Both the position numbers and the translations under genes were made by a program. Shown one piece after another: positions 1-7,093 of a stretch of DNA of 64,000 bases. Under the pieces are notes generated by a model that worked only from the letters and a program-made list of their open reading frames with translations, searched no databases and was not told the DNA's origin. The DNA comes from Sporosarcina globispora (GTDB taxonomy: Bacteria; Bacillota; Bacilli; Bacillales; Cytobacillaceae). How positions within the stretch are numbered: the stretch's first letter is position 1; each line of letters opens with the position of its first letter. Location: contig NZ_LGUF01000007.1 of assembly GCF_001274725.1 (NCBI RefSeq), positions 2,837,710 to 2,901,709 on the forward strand. The letters run 5' to 3'.

Positions 1-1
1 A

Positions 2-88
2 GCGGTTGTATTAGTTGGGGTGAGTGGATCTGGAAAAAGTACGATGTTACGCTGTTTTAACTTTGCGGCTAAGGAGACGAATTTATGA
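2..88 (+). pseudogene. Remnant or partial 3' end of an ABC-transporter ATPase
   Basis: A frame open from the window edge encodes a Walker A segment (GVSGSGKST followed by MLRCFN), typical of amino-acid ABC ATPases such as GlnQ. It stops only about 16 residues after the P-loop. A complete ATPase of this family continues for about 200 more residues (Q-loop, LSGGQ signature, Walker B), and none of these are present. The stop codon TGA overlaps the ATG of the next gene, so the truncated frame is still translationally joined to the downstream operon. I read it as a broken gene; the upstream part is outside the window. Confidence 0.6.
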
Positions 89-906
89 GTCTGGAATTTA
101 CATATAAATATATTGATGACAGTAGTGAATTAACGGGAATTGCTGATATTCAATCATTGGTTTGGGGGGAAGATGGTGTTATACCAATTCCACTGATGGT
201 TGCAACAATCAATAGTGGTGGAAATGCTATTGCAGCTATTGAGAAAAACAGTGATAAAATAGTAGGGTTTTGCTATGGGTTTCCTGGGATGGACCGAAAA
301 CGAAAACCATTTATCTATTCACATATGTTAGCGATTCACCCAGATTACCGTAATGCCGGAATTGGGAAACAATTAAAACTTGCACAAAGACAGTGGGCGC
401 TTGACTATGGATATGATCAAATAAAATGGACGGTTGATCCGCTGGAAATTCGTAATGGGTATTTGAATCTTAATAAATTAGGTGGAGTCGTAAATACATA
501 TCTTCCTGATTACTATGGAACCATGACAGACAAAATTAATAATGGCATCCGATCCGACCGTTTATTACTCGAATGGAATCTTGATTCCGGTCGGGTGAAT
601 CAGGCATTAGGTATCAAGAAAAAAGTCGAAAATTTTTGGCATACATATCGCTCGATCCTTCATTGGACGGGTTCAGAAAATGCACCCATACCTGAAACAA
701 GCTTTGAAATTCAAGATGAACAGGGATTTCTTTTAGCCATTCCAAAGGAAATTCAGCGTATAAAAGAAATAAACACTGAATTGGTAAAAGAATGGAGAAT
801 CATAACAAGAGAGATCATGATGTCGGCATTTAAAGCTGGTTATTCTCTTGTCGGGGTTATTCGACCGGAGACTGGCTTAAATTATTATGTTTTTGAAAAA
901 CAATAA
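85..906 (+). CDS. GNAT-family acyltransferase, probable succinyl-CoA:D-amino acid N-succinyltransferase
   Basis: A 273-residue protein of the COG3375-like GNAT group. The acetyl-CoA-binding core lies around residues 75-120 (MLAIHPDYRNAGIGKQLK, the R/Q-x-x-G-x-G/A signature). The start ATG has AAGGAGA upstream and overlaps the stop of the ATPase remnant. In Geobacillus kaustophilus a gene of this family sits beside an M20 peptidase and an N-succinylamino acid racemase and supplies the N-succinyl group in an irreversible D- to L-amino acid conversion. The same three families occur here in the same orientation. The enzyme class is visible in sequence; the substrate is inferred from gene context. 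Confidence 0.75.
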   Translation: MSLEFTYKYIDDSSELTGIADIQSLVWGEDGVIPIPLMVATINSGGNAIAAIEKNSDKIVGFCYGFPGMDRKRKPFIYSHMLAIHPDYRNAGIGKQLKLAQRQWALDYGYDQIKWTVDPLEIRNGYLNLNKLGGVVNTYLPDYYGTMTDKINNGIRSDRLLLEWNLDSGRVNQALGIKKKVENFWHTYRSILHWTGSENAPIPETSFEIQDEQGFLLAIPKEIQRIKEINTELVKEWRIITREIMMSAFKAGYSLVGVIRPETGLNYYVFEKQ

Positions 907-1044
907 AATTAAGTATAGGTAATAAAGATAGTAAAAACTAGTCAGCTTTAAGTTTTAGAAAAAGAGATTTAATGTACTAAATGTAGTGAAAATCTTAAGA
1001 TTCCCAATTTATATAAAGGGAATTTTCGATTAGGAGGAGTTAAA

Positions 1045-2169
1045 GTGATTCCATACACAGTGGATTTGCTTAATGAAAAAATGGGATTGATCTTCAACTA
1101 TCTTCATGAAAATCCTGAGATTAGTTGGGAAGAGGTGAACACAACGAACTATTTACGGGAACTTTTAGAACAAGAAGGTTGCCGCATTAAAACATTTAAT
1201 GATTGTACAGGATTAATTGCGGAAATTGGCAATGGGAACCCAATCGTTTCAATTCGCGCAGATATGGATGCGTTGTGGCAAGAAGTGGATGGAGAATTTA
1301 CCGCAAATCATTCGTGTGGCCATGATGCGCATATGGCAATGGTGATTGGAGCGATGTATTTACTCCAGAAGGAACCATTAAATGGAACGATACGCTTCAT
1401 CTTTCAGCCGGCTGAGGAAAAAGGCAAGGGAGCATTGAAAATGGTTGAGAAAAATGTCATCGATGGTGCCGAATTTTTATTTGGTGTCCATTTACGTCCG
1501 ATTCAAGAACTAGTACATGGGCAAGCTACATCATCAATTATACATGGTGCAGTCCGTTGTATTGAGGGAAATATTATTGGTGATGATTTTCATGCAGCAC
1601 GTCCGCATCTCGGTGCTAATTCAATAGACGTTGGTAGTACGATTTCAAAAATGTTAAAGGAAATTCATCTAAATCCGGCTGTACCTTATTCGGTTAAAAT
1701 GACAAAGTTCCAAGCCGGAGGAAAAAATTCAAATATTATTCCAGGGAATGCACAATTTAGTATCGATATAAGAGCGCAAGAAAATGAATTAATGAGTGAG
1801 ATACAAGAAAAAATTGATGGGATTATTCAAGCAGTGAAGGTCATGTATAAAGTGGATATTGATTATCAAGTTTGCTCTGATATACCTGCTGCTGTTCAAA
1901 ATAAAAAGGCCCAAACCCTAATGCAAAAAGCAATTGAGAATGTTTTAGGGACGGAATGCTTTGTTCCCCCTATCCAAACAACGGGGGGCGATGACTTCCA
2001 TTTTTACACAATTAAACGACCAGAACTTAAGGCAACGATGCTGGGCCTTGGGTGTGATCTCCAACCTGGACTTCATCATCCAAAAATGGAGTTTAATCAT
2101 GAAGTGTTGATGGATGGTGCAAAGATATTAGCTGAGGCAGCCAAATTAGCATTGCAACAACAAGCGTGA
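1045..2169 (+). CDS. M20-family amidohydrolase, probable N-succinyl/N-acyl-L-amino acid deacylase
   Basis: A 374-residue M20D peptidase-type metalloenzyme. Visible motifs are RADMDAL, the metal-binding SCGHDAH and PAEEKGKG with its catalytic and ligand acidic residues, plus a HLRP stretch and a C-terminal TTGGDDFHF ligand region. It starts with GTG behind a strong AGGAGG at 1032-1037. It lies 138 bp after the GNAT gene and 36 bp before the racemase gene. In the known succinyl pathway this family hydrolyses N-succinyl-L-amino acid to the free L-amino acid, which makes the route irreversible. Other acyl groups (acetyl, indole-acyl) are possible for this family. Confidence 0.78.
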   Translation: MIPYTVDLLNEKMGLIFNYLHENPEISWEEVNTTNYLRELLEQEGCRIKTFNDCTGLIAEIGNGNPIVSIRADMDALWQEVDGEFTANHSCGHDAHMAMVIGAMYLLQKEPLNGTIRFIFQPAEEKGKGALKMVEKNVIDGAEFLFGVHLRPIQELVHGQATSSIIHGAVRCIEGNIIGDDFHAARPHLGANSIDVGSTISKMLKEIHLNPAVPYSVKMTKFQAGGKNSNIIPGNAQFSIDIRAQENELMSEIQEKIDGIIQAVKVMYKVDIDYQVCSDIPAAVQNKKAQTLMQKAIENVLGTECFVPPIQTTGGDDFHFYTIKRPELKATMLGLGCDLQPGLHHPKMEFNHEVLMDGAKILAEAAKLALQQQA

Positions 2170-2205
2170 TCATATTCAAAAAACTTGTAAGGGTGGGGAA
2201 ATATA

Positions 2206-3345
2206 ATGGGCAAGAACCCAATGAATATTAAAGAAATAATTTTAAGAAAATTAAAGATGAGAATGAAGCATCCATTTACCACAAGCTTTGGCACTCTGCT
2301 AGATCGATATATTTATTTAATTGAAGTAGTTGATGAAAATAATATAAGTGGCTGGGGAGAATCGGTCGCTGGTAATTATCCTTTGTATAGTGAAGAAACG
2401 GTTGAAACCACTAGGCATATGCTCGAGGATGTACTTATTCCGCTTCTTAATGAGGCACCTATCTACCATCCTGATGAAGTGAATGAGAGATTTAAAAATA
2501 TACGAGGAAATAATATTGCAAAAGCGACAATTGAAAGTGCAATATGGGACTTATACGCCAAACAGCAAAATATCACATTGGCGGAAGCTTTAGGTGGAGA
2601 ACGGAAGCAAATAGAAGTGGGCATTAGTTTAGGCATCCAAGATAATATAGATGAATTATTAGCACTAGTTAATGGTTTTGTAACCGAAGGCTATAAAAGG
2701 ATAAAAATTAAAATTAAACCAGGTAAAGATGTTGAGGTTATGCAAAGGGTTAGGGACCAATTTCCTGATATTCAATTAATGGCTGATGCTAACTCAGCTT
2801 ATACGTTAAATGATGTAGAAACCTTAGCTAAATTAGATAATCTGAACTTAATGATGATCGAACAACCTTTAGCACATGATGATATTATTGATCATGCGGA
2901 ATTACAAGCTCAAATAAAAACGCCGATTTGCCTGGATGAGAGTATTCATTCTTTAGAAGATGCAAAAAAAGCTATACGGATTAATAGTTGTAAAATTATC
3001 AATTTAAAGATTGGCCGTGTTGGTGGTTTAACTGAATCAAAAAAGATTCATGACTTTTGTCTAGAAAATAATATACCACTTTGGTGTGGCGGAATGCTTG
3101 AGGTTGGTGTTGGACGCGCCCATAATATTGCAATGACAAGTTTAACCGGCTTTACCCTTCCCGGCGATACTGCAGCGTCTTCAAGGTATTGGGAAGAGGA
3201 CATTATTGACCCGGAAGTAACTGTGAATAATGGATACATTAATATTCCTGATCGCCCAGGTATTGGTTATGAAGTAAATAGGGAAAAGATAGCAAAATAT
3301 TTGCTGGAGGAAAAAAGATTTAACTGTCGTGTTCAGCTAATTTGA
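2206..3345 (+). CDS. N-acyl(succinyl)amino acid racemase / MenC-like enolase-superfamily enzyme
   Basis: A 379-residue enolase-superfamily protein. The acid-base lysines lie in the KIK of the KIKIKPG stretch (K167, K169), the metal ligands are D194 (MADAN), E219 (IEQP) and D244 (LDES), and the second base is K268 (NLKIGRVGG). This is the full catalytic set of the OSBS/NSAR family. In Bacillaceae many members are annotated menC, but the neighbours here (acyltransferase and M20 deacylase, no men genes) favour N-succinylamino acid racemase. The SD is GGTGGGG at 2192-2198. Residual OSBS activity is possible. It is the last gene of the unit. Confidence 0.8.
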   Translation: MGKNPMNIKEIILRKLKMRMKHPFTTSFGTLLDRYIYLIEVVDENNISGWGESVAGNYPLYSEETVETTRHMLEDVLIPLLNEAPIYHPDEVNERFKNIRGNNIAKATIESAIWDLYAKQQNITLAEALGGERKQIEVGISLGIQDNIDELLALVNGFVTEGYKRIKIKIKPGKDVEVMQRVRDQFPDIQLMADANSAYTLNDVETLAKLDNLNLMMIEQPLAHDDIIDHAELQAQIKTPICLDESIHSLEDAKKAIRINSCKIINLKIGRVGGLTESKKIHDFCLENNIPLWCGGMLEVGVGRAHNIAMTSLTGFTLPGDTAASSRYWEEDIIDPEVTVNNGYINIPDRPGIGYEVNREKIAKYLLEEKRFNCRVQLI

Positions 3346-3394
3346 TAAGGGGTAGATCTCTGTTCAAGAGGCAGAGCAGAAAAATACTATAGGG

Positions 3395-3414
3395 GAAGCG
3401 GAGGGACGGTTCTT
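3395..3414 (+). repeat. Dispersed repeat, copy 1 (GAAGC..AGGGACGGTTC)
   Basis: The core GAAGCGGAGGGACGGTTC reappears as GAAGCGCGGGGACGGTTC at 57994-58011 and GAAGCAGAGGGACGGTTC at 58064-58081. All copies are intergenic, downstream of genes, and close to gene fragments. The arrangement suggests a small dispersed element; its mobiliser is not in the window. Confidence 0.55.
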
Positions 3415-3472
3415 AAAGAGGTCAATCGGAAGTTTTGCGCGTAAAAAGGCACAACTAGCGGATTATGAACTG

Positions 3473-3519
3473 AACCCCGAATAGTAGACACTTTAAAAAA
3501 AGTGGACCTATTCGGGGTT
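3473..3519. repeat. Palindrome resembling fused IS3-type ends; may act as a terminator
   Basis: A perfect 12-bp inverted repeat (AACCCCGAATAG, 3473-3484, against 3508-3519) encloses a second nested pair (CACTTT/AAAGTG). The left arm reads TGAACTGAACCCCGAATAG followed by TAGACACTTT, which resembles the termini of IS3-family elements (TG..CTG.ACCCC..TAGACA). With both ends this close it looks like a deletion relic or MITE-like structure. It is followed by a T-rich tract, so it could also terminate the racemase operon. No transposase is present. Confidence 0.45.
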
Positions 3520-3551
3520 TTTCTATTTTTCTTAGCTTTAAACCCCGTTAT

Positions 3552-3635
3552 GACAGCCCCCGCCAGAAACGAAACGGCAAGGATTGTAAGAATACTTGTC
3601 ATGCTAAACATGTCTTTTCCGAATAAGCTGAAAAA
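3552..3635 (-). pseudogene. Fragment of a dicarboxylate/amino-acid:cation symporter gene
   Basis: Read on the minus strand, about 27 codons (FSLFGKDM..SMTSILTILAVSFL.GAV) are almost identical to an internal segment of the intact symporter encoded at 8998-10254. Homology ends abruptly on both sides. The remainder of the open frame is unrelated to the family. It is a short, partial copy sitting next to the IS-end-like palindrome. Confidence 0.75.
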
Positions 3636-3799
3636 ATGACGTGCGTACATGTTATTTTTTGTTGCCGAAAACTTATTCCACCGTAAGGAATTTAAATGCA
3701 GTAACCATACTTATCAATCTCCCTGAAGAAAAATAAAAATTCTTTACATAAGTAATTCTATACACTAGTAATATTTTGAAAATTCTGAACTAAAATATA

Positions 3800-3812
3800 A
3801 CTGTATACAATT
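3800..3812. promoter_or_regulatory. Candidate GntR operator, TGTATACA palindrome
   Basis: The palindrome TGTATACA (3802-3809), extended to CTGTATACAAT, lies just upstream of the GntR-family gene and about 12 bp from its SD. Operators of FCD-type GntR regulators often have this T.GTATAC.A form. A related half-like TATACACT occurs around 3759-3766. Autoregulation is inferred, not shown. Confidence 0.4.
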
Positions 3813-3824
3813 ATATTTTAGGAG

Positions 3825-4517
3825 GTGGCTGAACTGAATCAAAAAGCAGCACCAGTAAGAATTTCAGCAAAAGATTTCGCCTATCAGGAGATCAAAAATT
3901 GGATTCTGAAGTGTGAATTTATGCCAAATGAGTCTATTGCTGAGGAGGAATTGGCAAAAGAGCTGGAAATTAGCCGAACCCCGCTCCGTGAAGCCATGCA
4001 AAGGCTTGAATTAGAAGAATTGGTTGTCAGACAGACAAATGGGCGGCTAAAGGTGGCACCTGTATCCGCACAAGAAGTAAGGGAGCTATTTCTTGTCCGC
4101 AGCATGCTAGAAGGTGTTATCGCAGCCGAAGCAGCAGAAAAATGTACAGAACAGGATATAAGACATTTATCTTATTTTGCCCACATGATCAAACAAACGG
4201 CTTTTGAAGAAAACTTGGAAGATGTCAGCCATTTCGGGAGTCAATTTCATACGTATCTCTATGAACTTAGCCAAAACAAAACAGCTGTAAAAATACTGAG
4301 GCAGCTGAACGATCACATAATGCGCTATAGGAGGCTCGCTCATTTTATAGATACGAAAGAGACATCATTTGAACATGAAGAGATTCTGGATTTTATTATA
4401 AAGAAAGATAAACACAATGCTGAAGCTATGATGAAAAAGCATGTATTAAACTCAATGGAGAAAGCAGTAACAGCCATACAGCAATATGAGAACAATGTGA
4501 ATGAGACGACGGATTAA
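3825..4517 (+). CDS. GntR/FadR (FCD) family transcriptional regulator
   Basis: About 230 residues. An N-terminal winged helix (residues about 15-80, with EEELAKELEISRTPLREAMQRLE) is followed by an all-helical FCD ligand domain (about 85-215, with the metal-binding Asp/His positions plausible in HFGSQFHTYLYEL). The first listed codon, GTG at 3825, lies inside the AGGAGGT SD sequence (3820-3826). The SD spacing points instead to a rare CTG start at 3834. It heads a co-directional unit with the opine dehydrogenase (33 bp downstream) and an ECF transporter, so it probably senses a small organic acid or opine and controls them. Confidence 0.85.
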   Translation: MAELNQKAAPVRISAKDFAYQEIKNWILKCEFMPNESIAEEELAKELEISRTPLREAMQRLELEELVVRQTNGRLKVAPVSAQEVRELFLVRSMLEGVIAAEAAEKCTEQDIRHLSYFAHMIKQTAFEENLEDVSHFGSQFHTYLYELSQNKTAVKILRQLNDHIMRYRRLAHFIDTKETSFEHEEILDFIIKKDKHNAEAMMKKHVLNSMEKAVTAIQQYENNVNETTD

Positions 4518-4550
4518 AAAGAATAATCTTAATTGGGATAGGGGGATTCT

Positions 4551-5597
4551 ATGTCGTATGCCATCATTGGTGCAGGCAACACAGGGCAGGCCATTGCAGG
4601 TTATCTATCTTTACGAGGCGAGGAGGTGAAATTATATAGCAGAGATGCACGAAAAGCAGATCTAATTTCCCGAAAAGGGCTTACCCTTAAAGGGGTGTTT
4701 TCAGGCAAAGTTCATCTGAAAGCATCAGCTGATTTAAAAGAAGTAATAGAAGAAGCTGAATTTATCATAATCTCAACGACAGCGATTGGACATAGACCCA
4801 TTTTTAATAGACTAAAGCCAATAATTAAGGACAATCAAACAATTGCAATATTTCCAGGATATTGGGGGGCGATTGAATGTAAAGAAATTTTAGGCGAAGA
4901 ATTTGAGAAAAAGAGAATTACGATCGCAGAGACAAGTGCCATGCCGTTTGTCAGTAAAGCAGATCATAACGGAACCGTCTCTATCAATAAAGTGAAGAAA
5001 AACGTTTTAATAGGCTCCATTTCATATTCCGCACATACTCCAATCTCTAAAAAGTTCTTAAAAACTTTTCCGCAATTGACACCGGCTAGGAATGTCTTTG
5101 AAACTTCATTAAATAATACAAATGTTATCATCCACACACCGATTGCCTTATTCAATGCCAGCCGGATTGACGCTTCAGAGGAATTTCAATTCTACCCGCA
5201 AGGCGCATCGCAAAAAACAGTTTCATATATTGAAAAAATTGATGAAGAAAGACTTCGTATAGCAAAGATTCTTGGAGTAGAGACCCAGGATATCTTAACC
5301 TTATTAAATGAATTCTACCAAACGGATTATTCAAGCTTATATAAAGCTTTATCAGGTTTATTTCCTAAAGGCAGCGGGCCGGCATCATTGGACCACAGGT
5401 ATTTAACAGAAGATATCCCTTACGGACTTGTGCCGATATCTGATTTAGGGAAACTGGCAGGAGTGGATACTCCTTACGCTGAAGCCATCATTCATACAGC
5501 TTCCTTGTTAATGGGAAGGGATTTTCGAAAGGAAGGAGTCGATTTAAGGGGCTTAACAAGGGCGGATGTACAAGGCCTTGGAGGAGTTATTCAGTAA
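4551..5597 (+). CDS. Octopine/nopaline-type opine dehydrogenase family protein
   Basis: A 348-residue NAD(P)-dependent dehydrogenase. The N-terminal Rossmann domain begins with GAGNTGQA (residues 7-14). The C-terminal octopine-dehydrogenase domain carries the conserved N-x3-H-x-P pattern around H195 (NTNVIIHTP) and the DHRYLTEDIPYGLVP stretch typical of the family. Members reversibly join an amino acid to a 2-oxo acid through a secondary amine; some act in metallophore synthesis (staphylopine type). No partner such as nicotianamine synthase or histidine racemase lies nearby. Together with the following ECF importer, catabolism of an imported opine or synthesis of one for uptake are both possible. 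Confidence 0.8.
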   Translation: MSYAIIGAGNTGQAIAGYLSLRGEEVKLYSRDARKADLISRKGLTLKGVFSGKVHLKASADLKEVIEEAEFIIISTTAIGHRPIFNRLKPIIKDNQTIAIFPGYWGAIECKEILGEEFEKKRITIAETSAMPFVSKADHNGTVSINKVKKNVLIGSISYSAHTPISKKFLKTFPQLTPARNVFETSLNNTNVIIHTPIALFNASRIDASEEFQFYPQGASQKTVSYIEKIDEERLRIAKILGVETQDILTLLNEFYQTDYSSLYKALSGLFPKGSGPASLDHRYLTEDIPYGLVPISDLGKLAGVDTPYAEAIIHTASLLMGRDFRKEGVDLRGLTRADVQGLGGVIQ

Positions 5598-5633
5598 AAG
5601 TGAAGCGATCCTTAAAATAACAGAGGGGGTATT

Positions 5634-6215
5634 ATGATGGGTCAATTAGATATGAGCAATCCAATGCAGCAGGTAAAGAAAAAAATTACGGCTGTTGATT
5701 TAATTACCATTGTCATCTTCGCTGTACTGTATAGAGTCCTCTGGTATTTCTTCAAGTTTGCAGGTATTGTTTTCCCTTTTAATCATACATTTGTCTACTT
5801 ATTTTGTGCATTTTGCCTGGTGCTTTGCTTGGTTATCGTCAGGCGGCCGTATGCATCTTTTTACTTTACCGTGGCCTGGTGCGCCATCAATTTTTTCATT
5901 CAGGGAGAAATTCCTGTTTACTGGGTTCTGGTCGTCATTGCTCCTCTTCTGCCTGAGCTTTATCTGAACATTAGCAGAAAAGCATTTAGTAATCCGGATG
6001 AAATCTATTCAAGTACAAAACATTTGATCATCGCGGCAGTCCTCTACAACGTCGTTTATGAAGCTTTTGTATGGTGGAGCATTGTTAGTGTGATGAAAAT
6101 TCCTGTACCATTCCATTTGATTGGCATTGTCTTTGCGATTTCAATTTTGGGTATGGTCATTGGAACTGTATTTGGCAAGAAACTTGGCACCCGGATTAAA
6201 GCTCTCATGGGCTGA
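5634..6215 (+). CDS. ECF transporter S component (substrate-binding membrane protein), MptD-like
   Basis: A 193-residue hydrophobic protein with about six membrane segments (roughly 18-45, 50-68, 74-90, 94-112, 127-150, 157-180), the size and topology of ECF S components. An N-terminal helix precedes the first membrane span. The SD is GAGGGGG, with ATG at 5634 or 5637. It is directly followed by EcfT and a fused ATPase, so this is a dedicated (group I) ECF transporter. The ligand is unknown; neighbouring opine dehydrogenase and GntR genes suggest an opine or related amino-acid derivative. Confidence 0.72.
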   Translation: MMGQLDMSNPMQQVKKKITAVDLITIVIFAVLYRVLWYFFKFAGIVFPFNHTFVYLFCAFCLVLCLVIVRRPYASFYFTVAWCAINFFIQGEIPVYWVLVVIAPLLPELYLNISRKAFSNPDEIYSSTKHLIIAAVLYNVVYEAFVWWSIVSVMKIPVPFHLIGIVFAISILGMVIGTVFGKKLGTRIKALMG

Positions 6216-6249
6216 GGGCAGCCTAAGCAATATTCAGGAGGTGTGACCA

Positions 6250-7062
6250 TTGGCGGCAATTGATTTTGTATCCAATTTGGATGAAGACACATGGGTCCAT
6301 AAACTTGATCCAAGGGCAAAATTGTTCTTAATTCTGGGCTTTGTGATTATTCCGCTTTTATTTATGGATCCTCTATATTTAACAGGAATTCTTCTGCTGG
6401 GAATGATATTGTGGTTTTCGGCCAAGATCAAACTAAAACCGATTCTTCCTTTGCTTGTGACCATCTTAATTCTAGCGATGTCCGCAATCGTGTTTTCTAC
6501 TTTTTATAATTACAATCAGCCTAATGAAACGATCCTTATTTCAATCGGCTCACTTCAGGCAACGGATGTTGGCCTTTACTCTGGGTTAATCCTGGGATAT
6601 CGGATTGGCATCCCCTGTTTTATGACGATCATTATCATTTCTACCACAGACCCTGCCCTATTGGCTAAAGGGTTAATGAAAATGAAAGTGCCGATTAATG
6701 TGGCATTTATGTTCCTTGGCACTTTACGATTTTTTCCGCTGGTTTTTGAAGAACTGACGAATATATCCAATGCCCAAACTATTAGAGGAGTAAATAAAAA
6801 AGGACTGAGAGGAAGCTGGAATAGCTTTAAACTGGCTGTATTTCCGCTATTAATCAATTCGTTAAGAAAGAGCCGGACAATGGGGCTGGCTGTAGAAAGC
6901 AAAGGCTTCAGTAAAATGGCATGGAAAGAATACTATCAGGATATGACATTAAAAAAAATAGATTGGTTTGCAATCGTCGTAACCATTATTTTCTTTGCTG
7001 CTGCCATCTATATTCGATTCATCCTGGGACTTGGGGGATCAAATTCCATCGTTTATAGCTAA
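6250..7062 (+). CDS. ECF transporter transmembrane subunit EcfT
   Basis: A 270-residue membrane protein of the CbiQ/EcfT family. It has an N-terminal amphipathic region (DEDTWVHKLDPRAKL), several membrane helices, and the two cytoplasmic coupling segments with Ala-Arg-Gly-like signatures (AQTIRGVNKKG and VESKGFSKM) that dock on the ATPases. The start is TTG behind an ideal AGGAGGTG at 6236-6243. It sits between the S and A components, with 34 and 31 bp gaps. Confidence 0.85.
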   Translation: MAAIDFVSNLDEDTWVHKLDPRAKLFLILGFVIIPLLFMDPLYLTGILLLGMILWFSAKIKLKPILPLLVTILILAMSAIVFSTFYNYNQPNETILISIGSLQATDVGLYSGLILGYRIGIPCFMTIIIISTTDPALLAKGLMKMKVPINVAFMFLGTLRFFPLVFEELTNISNAQTIRGVNKKGLRGSWNSFKLAVFPLLINSLRKSRTMGLAVESKGFSKMAWKEYYQDMTLKKIDWFAIVVTIIFFAAAIYIRFILGLGGSNSIVYS

Positions 7063-7093
7063 ATTCAGGATCCCTTAGGAAAGGAGTGAATAT

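Noticed and set aside
3387-3650. Minus-strand 87-codon frame as a gene
   Set aside because: Only residues about 6-33 match a known protein (the symporter); the remainder runs through the IS-like palindrome and the repeat. Reported as a gene fragment instead.
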